Notes: a model not told the origin generated them from the sequence alone. DNA of 64,000 nucleotides from Gammaproteobacteria bacterium (GCA_015709635.1 CP054180.1:62001-126000), one strand, 5' to 3'. Counted from the stretch's first letter, positions 15,238 through 23,379 are shown. Numbers and translations: made by a program.

Positions 15238-17985
15238 TTAATGCCCTACAGGATTTTTCTGTGCGGCTGTGAGGCCGACTTTCCATGCTTCCGGCAGGTT
15301 TTGCACCCAACCGTTATAGACATTAGGAATCGCCAATACACCTTGGCCGCCGAATCCAGGCAAGCGACTAACCGTATCATCGATTGCTGTAGTGGTTCCG
15401 TCGGCTACGAGAGGAACATACCCAGCGATCGTAGCATCGCTAATGTTGCCATCACCATTCGGATCCGTATCGACTACGATAAGCCGGTTGGAGAATTTGC
15501 TCGTGACATAAGCGTAGTATCCGCCACCTTTTTTAGCACCGAAGTTTGCGCCATGACAACCGGGATCGCATTCCAACATTGCGGCGATGGTATCGGTTGC
15601 GGTATCAACGACCACGATTTGCCCGCCCATTGAAGCAATGACCATAGACTTGCCGTCCGGAGCAACTGGTGTCTGAATCGGCAATACGCCGACGGCAATT
15701 TTTCCATTTCCGTCATTGTCCGCGAAGGTGCCATCAATTGGATTATAGTCAGCAATGAGATTGACGGTTTTCAGCAAATTGCCCGTTCCATCCAGCACGC
15801 TCAGAGTGTGATGCAGCAGATTGGTCGCATAAATTTTGCTTGAATCCGGCATCATACCGATAGCAACCGGGTGCGCACCTGGCACATTGTTTCCTGTGGG
15901 GGTTCTGGCTTCAATACCACCCTTGCTGCCGTAAATCCCGACATCACCGGTGCTGATATTCGGCGTTACGATCTTGCTGCCGTCCGCGCTGATCCAATGT
16001 CCGTGCGGATGAGCCGTGCTTTGTCCGGCGGCTTGCGTAGGCAGCGCCTTGAAGACATAATCGGTGCCGGCCGACATCATCATGATGCTATCTTCGCCGT
16101 TGTTCGCGATCGTGACATCGTCCGTGGACGGTAATGTCATCACATGAGAAGGCGAATACCCCACCTGGATGTTTTTGATCAATTTACCATTGGCCCGATT
16201 AACCAGGGTTAACTTGTTATCAAACCATTGAGTCTGATAAACGACCGATTGATCCCGGTTGGTCCACATATTATGCGGGTTATTCATGTTGATCTCGGGT
16301 AATGCGATCTTGCGTTTAACAGTCCAGTTTGCCGTATCGACTACTGAAATGGTGCCTGGTTTATATTTTCCGGTGGTTTTTTCGAACTGCGTATCAACCC
16401 ATACTTCACCTACGCCGGGCACTGTTGGTTTAGAGCCGAACGCAATCGGTTGGTTACTATTTAAAACTGCTGATAACGGTGCCGCCAATCCGCCGCTGGC
16501 GATATTGCCAAAAGGTGCGCCGGAGATTCTGACCGGCAGGGTTGGAAACTTCACGCTCCAATGTCCGGTTGAATAATCTTGCCAATTGTCCGGTGCAGTG
16601 GCGATAAAAAATGTTTTCAGCAAGCGAACTGCCAGATCAGAGCTAGTTGGTAGCCCTTTGATGCCGGTCACCAGATCGATTTTATAATCGGCGTCCGGGT
16701 TACCTAAATCAAGACCTTCGGTATTAGGATCGTCGACGATGATTGCGGCAAACATAAACGGATGCACTTTACAGGTAAAGACATACAGGCCCGGTGTGTC
16801 GAGTTTGACAATACCGCCGCCCCGGTAAGCAGTGGTTTGGTTGAAAGGCATGTGAGCCGCTCCTGAAGGCCAGAGCAGAGAGCTTATGGTGTGCACAGCA
16901 TTGGTGTCCGACATGACAAAATTTACGCTGCTGCCTGGAGACATAACTTCCAAAGATTTGGTTTTAATATCGTAGGGTAGTCCGACGATAGCATCTCCAC
17001 GCGCACTTCTAAACCAGCTGGCAGGTTCATCGCTGACTTCAAATGTCACCAAACCGGGTTCGTCTTTAGGACCAAGCAGAATCCGTCCGTAGGGCGATGC
17101 GCCGACGACGCTTGCGCCGCTGCCGCCGGCCGGCGCTACTTTGAAGCTGCCGTGCATACCGGCTTCCATGTGTGAAACCAGGTGACAGTGATATTGCCAA
17201 TCGCCCGCGCCAACACCGCTACCCGCTTTGACTGTGAAGGTATGAGTATCGGTACCGTCTTGCAGTAATTTGACGTCGATGGTCGCATTGGTTCCGGTTT
17301 TAAGCCAGCGGTGCGCGTGCAAATGGAAAGTATGGCCGGGTCCTACCGATAAAATATGAAAACGGACGATGTCGTTTTCTACTGCGCCAGGATTCGGATT
17401 TGCCCACAACGGTTTTTGCGTTGCGCCATCGCCGGAGATCTCGGTGCCCCAGAAGGTTGAGCCAACCATGAACAGCACAAATTGCTTATCGATGTCCGCA
17501 TGCGAAACTGGGACGATCGCACCATTGTCGTCGACGAATTTATCGACTGGGCCGCTGGCGGGATCGACGATCAGTGCACCGAACAAGCCGAGCATTTCCT
17601 TGCCATTGCCATGATAAACAAACGTGCCGGATTTATTGGCATGAAAAGTATAGTTTTGCGTTTGCCCTGGCAGTGCGTTCGCAGTGCCTTTGCCCTTATC
17701 TTGCAAGCCGGGCACGCTAAAGCCGACCGCAACCGCTGTGTTGTTGGTCAGCGTTACATTGATCGTGTCGCCTTGTCTTACAAACAAAGCCGGACCCGGA
17801 ACGACAGCTTCCGCGTCACTACCCAAGGCATAAGCTAGCTGGCCGTTCGGCAGGGTTTTGGCTGTAACATTAAAACTTTGCATCGCCGAAAATGCCGCCG
17901 GAGAAGCCAACACAGTAATGGCAATCAGCATTACAGCTGTCAGCATCGGAAATGGATTTTTAATCCAAGAAATCTTTTTATTCAT
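15238..17985 (-). CDS. Multicopper oxidase domain-2 subunit fused to amicyanin-like cupredoxin and beta-propeller
   Basis: The 915-residue secreted protein has a signal peptide (about 1-34). Cupredoxin domain 1 (40-145) lacks the HXH motifs: GFSVPG replaces HWHG, and YHGNG keeps only His125. Cupredoxin domain 2 (165-285) has HTFHLHAH (His218, 221, 223) and HCHLVSHMEAGM (His266, Cys267, His268, His272, Met277), that is, type 1 plus half of the trinuclear ligands. A third cupredoxin (310-420) has His365, Cys405, His408, Met411 in the amicyanin spacing CxxHPxM. The last 480 residues form a YVTN-type beta-propeller with His571, 614, 661, 663 and 705 and a CDPGCH motif (806-811). The ATG at 17985 has AAGGAAA upstream; a TTG at 18018 was rejected. 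It follows its partner gene by 37 bases and is a strong candidate to act with it. Confidence 0.85.
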   Translation of the reverse strand: MNKKISWIKNPFPMLTAVMLIAITVLASPAAFSAMQSFNVTAKTLPNGQLAYALGSDAEAVVPGPALFVRQGDTINVTLTNNTAVAVGFSVPGLQDKGKGTANALPGQTQNYTFHANKSGTFVYHGNGKEMLGLFGALIVDPASGPVDKFVDDNGAIVPVSHADIDKQFVLFMVGSTFWGTEISGDGATQKPLWANPNPGAVENDIVRFHILSVGPGHTFHLHAHRWLKTGTNATIDVKLLQDGTDTHTFTVKAGSGVGAGDWQYHCHLVSHMEAGMHGSFKVAPAGGSGASVVGASPYGRILLGPKDEPGLVTFEVSDEPASWFRSARGDAIVGLPYDIKTKSLEVMSPGSSVNFVMSDTNAVHTISSLLWPSGAAHMPFNQTTAYRGGGIVKLDTPGLYVFTCKVHPFMFAAIIVDDPNTEGLDLGNPDADYKIDLVTGIKGLPTSSDLAVRLLKTFFIATAPDNWQDYSTGHWSVKFPTLPVRISGAPFGNIASGGLAAPLSAVLNSNQPIAFGSKPTVPGVGEVWVDTQFEKTTGKYKPGTISVVDTANWTVKRKIALPEINMNNPHNMWTNRDQSVVYQTQWFDNKLTLVNRANGKLIKNIQVGYSPSHVMTLPSTDDVTIANNGEDSIMMMSAGTDYVFKALPTQAAGQSTAHPHGHWISADGSKIVTPNISTGDVGIYGSKGGIEARTPTGNNVPGAHPVAIGMMPDSSKIYATNLLHHTLSVLDGTGNLLKTVNLIADYNPIDGTFADNDGNGKIAVGVLPIQTPVAPDGKSMVIASMGGQIVVVDTATDTIAAMLECDPGCHGANFGAKKGGGYYAYVTSKFSNRLIVVDTDPNGDGNISDATIAGYVPLVADGTTTAIDDTVSRLPGFGGQGVLAIPNVYNGWVQNLPEAWKVGLTAAQKNPVGH

Positions 17986-18022
17986 AGTGTCTTTTTCCTT
18001 ATCAGGTATGTTTTTCAATTAC

Positions 18023-19018
18023 CTACTTGATGATAAATTGACCGGCCATACCCATCAGTTTGTTGGAGAAGTTGTTATCAACGTATTGCGTGCTGCTTTT
18101 AGCCTTGACGGTAAATACGTGCTTCTCGAGCGGGCCGATCGCAGCCTGATCGATAAGGTTTTGAGTGCCCGGATCGAACCATTTATAGCCGTTTAATGAA
18201 AAATTGTGGATATCGGTACCCAATGCAATCAGATGAAATCTGACATTACTGTTTTTTTCAGCGGATAATGATGGATTAACACCATGTTTCGATTGCTGTT
18301 TGCTTGCGCCATCGATTTCCATACCCCAGAAAGCATCATCGCCAAGATAAAGCACATATTCCTTGGCGTAACCGGCCGAATGGGCGGGATTAACGATGAT
18401 GGCGCCAAATAGACCTTTGGTTTCGGCTCCGTTATGGGTTTCGAAATTGTGATCGTGATAGGCCCAGGTGCCTGCCGTTCCGGGTGCTACATTCCACTTG
18501 TATTCGTAGGTGGCGTGCGAAGCTTCCAGACCGTCGCCTGAGCCTTCGTCGTCGTGATTGTTAATCACTTTGAGTGTGCCGTCGCTCAGTATGTCGTAGT
18601 GAACGCCATGCACATGCACGCTGACTTGTTTGCTGGGAGTCCTAGGTGAGCTTGTGTAGGCGCCCGGAATTGCGTTTTCCAGCGTTATATGAACAACATC
18701 GCCTTCGGTCAGCACGATTGTTGGTCCGGGAATGGTCGCATCGGGACTGTAGCGATCGGTGATGTCCGCACCATCAACTATGTGGCTTAGCATTTTGTAA
18801 GCCATCAATTTGTTGCCGAACCCGTCGTTGCGCGTTTCTTCCGCTGTTAAACGTATGATGTGATTGGCCGCAGAACTCTCCACCATAGGTAAAAACGACA
18901 TGGCGGATACAAGACAGATTGCAGCAAGCGATTGTTTTAACAAAGCGCTATTTGACATTGCTGGGGAATCCTCGGGGAATTCCTTGGCATGCCACAGTTG
19001 ATTGGATTGAAACATCAT
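18023..19018 (-). CDS. Multicopper oxidase domain-1 subunit (type 3 multicopper oxidase family, domain 2 degenerate)
   Basis: The 331-residue secreted protein is built like a two-domain multicopper oxidase. Domain 1 keeps both trinuclear motifs: HVHGVH (His135, His137) and YHDH (His188, His190). Domain 2 has lost every copper ligand except Met324: HNFSLN stands where HxFHLH is expected, and VDN (313-315) with Asn319 stands where HCH and the type 1 His are expected. The flanking residues (QY...GM-G-F) still align. The start at 19018 has AAAGGAGGG about 8 bases upstream; an internal ATG at 18958 directly before the hydrophobic signal segment is the alternative. The next gene carries exactly the missing motifs. 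Confidence 0.82.
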   Translation of the reverse strand: MMFQSNQLWHAKEFPEDSPAMSNSALLKQSLAAICLVSAMSFLPMVESSAANHIIRLTAEETRNDGFGNKLMAYKMLSHIVDGADITDRYSPDATIPGPTIVLTEGDVVHITLENAIPGAYTSSPRTPSKQVSVHVHGVHYDILSDGTLKVINNHDDEGSGDGLEASHATYEYKWNVAPGTAGTWAYHDHNFETHNGAETKGLFGAIIVNPAHSAGYAKEYVLYLGDDAFWGMEIDGASKQQSKHGVNPSLSAEKNSNVRFHLIALGTDIHNFSLNGYKWFDPGTQNLIDQAAIGPLEKHVFTVKAKSSTQYVDNNFSNKLMGMAGQFIIK

Positions 19019-19107
19019 TATAAACACCCTCCTTTGTGTGAAAAAGTGCAGTACAAATGGAAAAGTCATAAGAAACATCCGGCCATTGAATGCCGGTAAC
19101 TTACGAT

Positions 19108-19443
19108 TTTTTTGTGATGCACGATTGGGTCAATAGATCGCGGAAGTTGATGATCGCTTTCTATTTATTATTAATGCAGGCGGGAGTCTATCAAATCTAT
19201 TTTCTGTTAAATAGATGTCATTTGTCCTTAATTGTCGATAAAGTTATGCTATTTTTCATTATCATGAGATAAAATATCCCAAATATTTTTGTGATGCAGG
19301 ACTGGTTCAATAAATTGCAGAAATTGATGATCGCTCTCGATCCGTTGTCATGCGGAGGGTTTGTCAAATTTATTTGTTATTAGATAGATATCATTTGTTT
19401 TAAAGGTTGGTTATTTTTCGTTATCTTGGGGGATGAATGTCCC
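19108..19443. repeat. Imperfect tandem duplication of the luxR 3' end and downstream sequence
   Basis: About 175 bases at 19108-19280 are repeated at 19286-19443. Both copies begin TTTTTGTGATGCA, share GAT(or GCA)...TTGATGATCGCT and (A)TAGAT(G/A)TCATTTG, and end at ATATCCC or ATGTCCC. The second copy runs into the last codons of the LuxR gene (stop at 19411). The first therefore contains a decayed duplicate of that gene's C-terminus. It fills the gap between the regulator and the oxidase genes. Confidence 0.7.
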
Positions 19444-20142
19444 GAGCAGATAAGATTCTTTGAAATAGTTATACATGGGGGCTTTCAGGCATAGCTCGAT
19501 TTGTTTTTTGACGCCTATTTTTCTATATATAACCGATAATTGATTGCGCACTGTTTTTTCCGTAACGAGCAGCTGTGCGCTGATTTCTTTCGCCGATAAG
19601 CCTTTGCATGCCAAGTAGGCGATATGACGCTCACTATCACTTAACTTAGGTTGCTGCTGTGATGCGCGTCCTTCCGCCGCTATTTCCGTAGTGGGTAAAT
19701 GGGAACCGAACTGTGCTTGCCACAGCAGTTTGGTCACGTTGCGATCAAACCAAATTTGCCCTGCATGAATGGCATAGATGGCTTTCAGCAACAAATCGGA
19801 AGAATGGTGCTTGCTGATGATGCCCATTGCTCCGGAACGGAAGGTTTGCAGATGTGTTTGCTCGCTGTTTTGGTGAGAAAAAGCCAGCACCTTGCTGTGC
19901 GGACAGGTGCGTAGCAATTTGGCGATATGTTCCGCATAGTTGCCGCCGCTCAGTTGCAGGTCCATAAGAACGACATCCGGCTTGTGATGCATCGCTAATT
20001 TGAATAAGTCTTCGATTGAGCTGGCCTCGGCGACAAGACGAATTGCCGAATGATTCTCGAACAGTGAGCGCAAGCCCATGCGAACAAGCTCAAAACTTTC
20101 CGCCACCAAGAGGCGTATTTTTACGTGAGACTCCACAACCAT
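19411..20142 (-). CDS. LuxR/NarL-type response regulator
   Basis: The 243-residue protein has a receiver domain (about 8-125) with phosphoacceptor Asp61 (VVLMDLQL), Ser89 and Lys111. A LuxR-type helix-turn-helix (about 166-220) contains LSAKEISAQLLVTEKTVRNQL. The N-terminal acidic pocket is reduced (VAESFELV; only Glu15 where two acids are usual), so phosphorylation may be altered. No sensor kinase lies nearby. It is oriented with, and 392 bases upstream of, the oxidase pair, which makes control of that pair plausible. The leader on the minus strand has a hairpin AACCCTT/AAGGGTT (20172-20191). No clear ribosome binding site was seen. Confidence 0.88.
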   Translation of the reverse strand: MVVESHVKIRLLVAESFELVRMGLRSLFENHSAIRLVAEASSIEDLFKLAMHHKPDVVLMDLQLSGGNYAEHIAKLLRTCPHSKVLAFSHQNSEQTHLQTFRSGAMGIISKHHSSDLLLKAIYAIHAGQIWFDRNVTKLLWQAQFGSHLPTTEIAAEGRASQQQPKLSDSERHIAYLACKGLSAKEISAQLLVTEKTVRNQLSVIYRKIGVKKQIELCLKAPMYNYFKESYLLGTFIPQDNEK

Positions 20143-20309
20143 GTTTTTAGTATTTTAATAAAGTTGTATAAAACCCTTGGTAGGAAGGGTTGAATTATTC
20201 ACGGAGCCCGATCAGAAGCTGTTGTCATCTTGCATTCATGCAAGAATTATTATGTATAAATAGATTATCAAGATTAATTATTCTATCTATTTAATTTGGC
20301 GTAAATTTT

Positions 20310-20420
20310 ATCAAATCTACATTTTGATAAATAGAGGGTATTTATCCCGAAGAAGTGTCATTTTTGAAATTTTCTCTGACAAAATATCCCGATTCAGTAG
20401 GATTATTTGAAGAATTTGAA
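20310..20420 (-). repeat. Degenerate third copy of the luxR 3' repeat
   Basis: TATCAAATCTA and TAAATAGA near 20310-20336 resemble the repeat at 19108-19443. The minus strand at 20385-20412 reads F-K-stop-S-Y-stop-I-G, matching FKESYLLG of the LuxR C-terminus with stops. It lies upstream of the intact gene. Confidence 0.5.
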
Positions 20421-20626
20421 CTGAGATTTCTTGCACGTTAAATTTAGCACGACATTCTATGAAGGGGTCCGACCGGTTAATTGTTTAAAAAGATGCAGAT
20501 TGACAGTGCTATTTGCTAGTGCTGGTAGGGGATTGTTAATTGAGGTTGCAAAAATTCCGGATGACATAAAAAATTTTCATACTGAAATATGAATATGATG
20601 TCAGAATTTATGAAATATAGTTGATA

Positions 20627-20646
20627 ATTATTACTATAGTAATAAT
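20627..20646. promoter_or_regulatory. Perfect 20-base palindrome
   Basis: ATTATTACTATAGTAATAAT is its own reverse complement. It lies 209 bases before the PEP-CTERM start in AT-rich DNA. It may be an operator or a cruciform-forming site. Confidence 0.45.
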
Positions 20647-20730
20647 ATTATAACTATTTGAATATAAAATATTTGCCATTAATTTTGGCAGTGGGAATTT
20701 TTGTAAAGCAAGAAATTTGCAAAAATAAGC

Positions 20731-20756
20731 AATATCCTTATTGCAATAAGGATATT
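20731..20756. promoter_or_regulatory. Perfect 26-base palindrome
   Basis: The half-site AATATCCTTATTG (20731-20743) is followed without a spacer by its exact reverse complement (20744-20756). It lies 99 bases before the PEP-CTERM start. With no loop and no T run it looks more like an operator dyad than a terminator. Confidence 0.5.
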
Positions 20757-20854
20757 TTGTAGACAGAATATGCATACCCTGAAAAAAGGGGGGATACATA
20801 TATGAAATTAATTAAATTGAGTGGTCTTAGAATTTAAAATAAGGAGTAATAATT

Positions 20855-21724
20855 ATGAAATTCGAAATGAAAAAAAGCCACATTGCTGTAGCGTTAGCTC
20901 TGTGCGGTACGTTTGCTACCGCAGCGAACGCTGCGCCTACCGTAATCAGCTCTGGTTTGACATCAGCTACCATCGATGATGCGGGTTATTTTTCTTCTTC
21001 TTCACCTCTGGGAATGAGCTATGCGGGCAGGGAATTTGTAAATCTCGGCACCTTCGCTTCCAACTGGTCACTGAATGCCAATGGCGGATCTGTTGCGGTT
21101 GCCGATGAAGTAACTTCAAGCAATCCATTAGCTACTACCACTTTTGGAGTTGGTGGAAGCGTGACTGTCACAACCAATTTCGGTGGTGGAGGAGGTGGCT
21201 GGGCGCTGACAGAAACAATTACCATTCCTACAGATGGTCATATCGCAGTCGGTATTATTCTTACGAACAACACTGGAGCGGCTGCTACGGGCGTACAATG
21301 GGGTGTCGGTTTTGACCCGGACCAAGGTGTACCAGCCGGTCTCGGATTTGGCACTACGAACGAAATCCTCGCATTAGGTGGCGATTCTGCTGTGAGAGCT
21401 ACCAGTTTGGACGGTTATAATGTAACTCTCCATAATACAACCAGTGCATCTGCATTTTCAATTGCACCTTACATTGATCTATCGACCTGCTGCAGCCCGG
21501 TTGATCCAGCTCTTATGTTAGCCGCAGGACAAGCGGTTGGAGGTTATGGTTTTGCTGATAATTCAATCAACTTGGCTTACGATCTTGGTACCATTGGTAG
21601 CGGTCATTCTGTATCATTCGGCTACGAGTACATCCTGGCCGTTCCAGAACCAGAAACCTATGCTATGTTGCTGGCTGGTCTCGGTTTGATCGGTTTCTCA
21701 GCACGTCGCCGTATCAGCGCTTAA
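20855..21724 (+). CDS. PEP-CTERM sorting domain-containing secreted protein
   Basis: The 289-residue precursor has a signal peptide (about 1-27, ending ANAAP). A Gly/Ser/Thr-rich beta body contains a Gly run (NFGGGGGGW, about 109-117). The C-terminal exosortase signal is VPEPETYAMLLAGLGLIGF followed by ARRR. Such proteins are processed by exosortase (EpsH/XrtA type) and exported in EPS-producing bacteria. No exosortase gene is in this window. AAGGAG precedes the ATG, two dyads lie upstream and a strong terminator follows, so it appears to be a stand-alone regulated gene. The function of the body is unknown. Confidence 0.9.
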   Translation: MKFEMKKSHIAVALALCGTFATAANAAPTVISSGLTSATIDDAGYFSSSSPLGMSYAGREFVNLGTFASNWSLNANGGSVAVADEVTSSNPLATTTFGVGGSVTVTTNFGGGGGGWALTETITIPTDGHIAVGIILTNNTGAAATGVQWGVGFDPDQGVPAGLGFGTTNEILALGGDSAVRATSLDGYNVTLHNTTSASAFSIAPYIDLSTCCSPVDPALMLAAGQAVGGYGFADNSINLAYDLGTIGSGHSVSFGYEYILAVPEPETYAMLLAGLGLIGFSARRRISA

Positions 21725-21749
21725 AGCATAGCTTTAGTTCGCTAGAAGG

Positions 21750-21782
21750 ACCGCATTCCGTTGTTGGAATGCGGTTTTTTTA
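21750..21782 (+). terminator. Rho-independent terminator of the PEP-CTERM gene
   Basis: ACCGCATTCC at 21750-21759 pairs perfectly with GGAATGCGGT at 21766-21775, followed by seven T. Confidence 0.92.
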
Positions 21783-21907
21783 TTTTCTGTTCGTTTTTCT
21801 GCGGCAAGTAGAGTTGACTGTGTCGCAACAATTCTTAAATCTAAAATCAAGCGGGCGGGATCGATTCATATTAAAATCGCGCTTTTTGTAAATTCTGAAT
21901 CAACACT

Positions 21908-22738
21908 ATGCATCCTATGCTGACCATTGCGGTGAAAGCCGCGCGCCGTGCCGGTAATATTATTAATCAGGCATCCCAGAATCTGGATTTACTCACTGTA
22001 TCGAAGAAGTCGCACAGCGACTATGTCAGCGAGGTCGACGGTGCAGCCGAAGCAGCGATTATCAAAGTGCTGCTGACGGCTTATCCGGATCATGCGATCT
22101 TGGCGGAAGAAAGCGGTCATCAGGGAGATCAGAAAAAATCAGAATATCAGTGGATTATCGATCCGCTCGACGGCACGACCAATTTTCTGCACGGTTTTCC
22201 CAAGTATTCGGTTTCGATTGCGGTTAAGCACAAAGGAGTGCTCACGCACGCAGTGGTCTACGACCCGAACTTGAATGAATTATTTACCGCCAGCCGGGGT
22301 GGCGGCGCTTTTCTGAACGACCGCCGCATTCGTGTCAGCAAACGCACCAAGCTGGATGATTGTTTGATCGGTACTGGCTTGCCGTTTCGTGATTTGACGC
22401 ATATCGATGCTTATTTTGCCATGTTGAAAGACCTCGTGCCGCGTATCGCCGGGATCCGCCGGCCGGGATCCGCCGCGCTGGATCTCGCTTATGTCGCAGC
22501 CGGGCGTTACGACGGTTTTTGGGAAATCGGTCTGGCGCCGTGGGATATGGCTGCCGGGTGTTTGCTAATCACCGAAGCCGGAGGTTTGGTTGGCGACTTG
22601 GAAGGCAATGAAACGCAATTGGAAAGCGGCCAGATCGTGGCAGGGAACCCAAGGGTTTTCGGACAGTTGCTGCAAGTGATCGCGCCGCATCTCACACGCG
22701 CGCTCATCGAAGCGCAGCAGGCGGCAAAATCTCAATGA
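21908..22738 (+). CDS. suhB: Inositol-1-monophosphatase family protein SuhB
   Basis: This Mg-dependent phosphatase of the inositol monophosphatase family also takes part in rRNA antitermination in proteobacteria. The metal-binding motifs are present: AEESG, WIIDPLDGTTNF and PWDMAAGCLLITEAGG. The 276-residue length is typical. Its last 7 bases overlap the 3' end of convergent scpB. Confidence 0.93.
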   Translation: MHPMLTIAVKAARRAGNIINQASQNLDLLTVSKKSHSDYVSEVDGAAEAAIIKVLLTAYPDHAILAEESGHQGDQKKSEYQWIIDPLDGTTNFLHGFPKYSVSIAVKHKGVLTHAVVYDPNLNELFTASRGGGAFLNDRRIRVSKRTKLDDCLIGTGLPFRDLTHIDAYFAMLKDLVPRIAGIRRPGSAALDLAYVAAGRYDGFWEIGLAPWDMAAGCLLITEAGGLVGDLEGNETQLESGQIVAGNPRVFGQLLQVIAPHLTRALIEAQQAAKSQ

Positions 22739-23379
22739 CCGGATAATTCCTCCGGCTCCGGTAAAGGTAACGCTTGGTTATCGCCATCGGATTCAAGTAA
22801 CGATCTCATTTCTTCCAGTGGCGGCAACTCATCCAAGGAACGCAGATTCAGGTCGTCCAGAAAGTGAGCTGTGGTAGCAAACAGTGCCGGTTTTCCCGGT
22901 ACGTTACGATGGCCGACTGTTTCAATCCAGCCGCGTGACATCAGTGTTTTGAGCACCGAACCGGAAACGCTGACCCCGCGGATTTCTTCGATATCGCCGC
23001 GGGTGACCGGCTGGCGATAAGCGATGATGGCAAGCGTTTCCAAAACCGCGCGTGAATAACGCGGCGCTTTTTGCGGCGTCAAACGTTCCAAATACAGTTG
23101 CATATCCGCCTTGGTTTGGAAGCGCCAGCCGCTGGCCACTCTTACCAGTTCCACACCGCTATCGCGCCAATGGTCACGGATTTCTTGCAGCAAATTCGCC
23201 AAAACTGCAGCGCTTAATTCATTATTGAACAATTTTCGTAATTCGCTGATGGGTAAGGGATCTTGGGTTGTAAGCAAGGCCGCTTCCAGGATCTGTTTGG
23301 TTTTCTCAGGACTCAGCGAGTCCAGGGCATCCGGCGCATCCAACTGGCTAGGACTGAGCGATGTCAATGGTGCGGACAT
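22732..23379 (-). CDS. scpB: Segregation and condensation protein B
   Basis: ScpB is the winged-helix subunit that, with ScpA, forms the kleisin complex of SMC condensin in chromosome segregation. The 215 residues show the ETLAIIAYRQPVTRGDIEEIRGVSV block and the RGWIETVGHRNVPGKPALFATT segment typical of the family. The acidic C-terminal tail is variable in this family. Its start overlaps the scpA end by 32 bases, so the two are translationally coupled. Confidence 0.93.
   Translation of the reverse strand: MSAPLTSLSPSQLDAPDALDSLSPEKTKQILEAALLTTQDPLPISELRKLFNNELSAAVLANLLQEIRDHWRDSGVELVRVASGWRFQTKADMQLYLERLTPQKAPRYSRAVLETLAIIAYRQPVTRGDIEEIRGVSVSGSVLKTLMSRGWIETVGHRNVPGKPALFATTAHFLDDLNLRSLDELPPLEEMRSLLESDGDNQALPLPEPEELSGH

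Larger units (their letters stand above)
20143..20854. other. Long AT-rich intergenic region between luxR-type gene and PEP-CTERM gene
   Basis: No convincing gene is present in these 712 bases. They contain the hairpin at 20172-20191, a degenerate repeat (20310-20420) and two perfect dyads (20627-20646, 20731-20756). An 11-codon ORF from 20802 directly before the PEP-CTERM gene could be a leader but has no support. No sigma-54-type -24/-12 pair, often found before PEP-CTERM genes, was recognised. Confidence 0.5.

Noticed and set aside
20802..20837. 11-codon ORF directly upstream of the PEP-CTERM gene
   Set aside because: Too short to support; no ribosome binding site and no attenuator-like structure linked to it.
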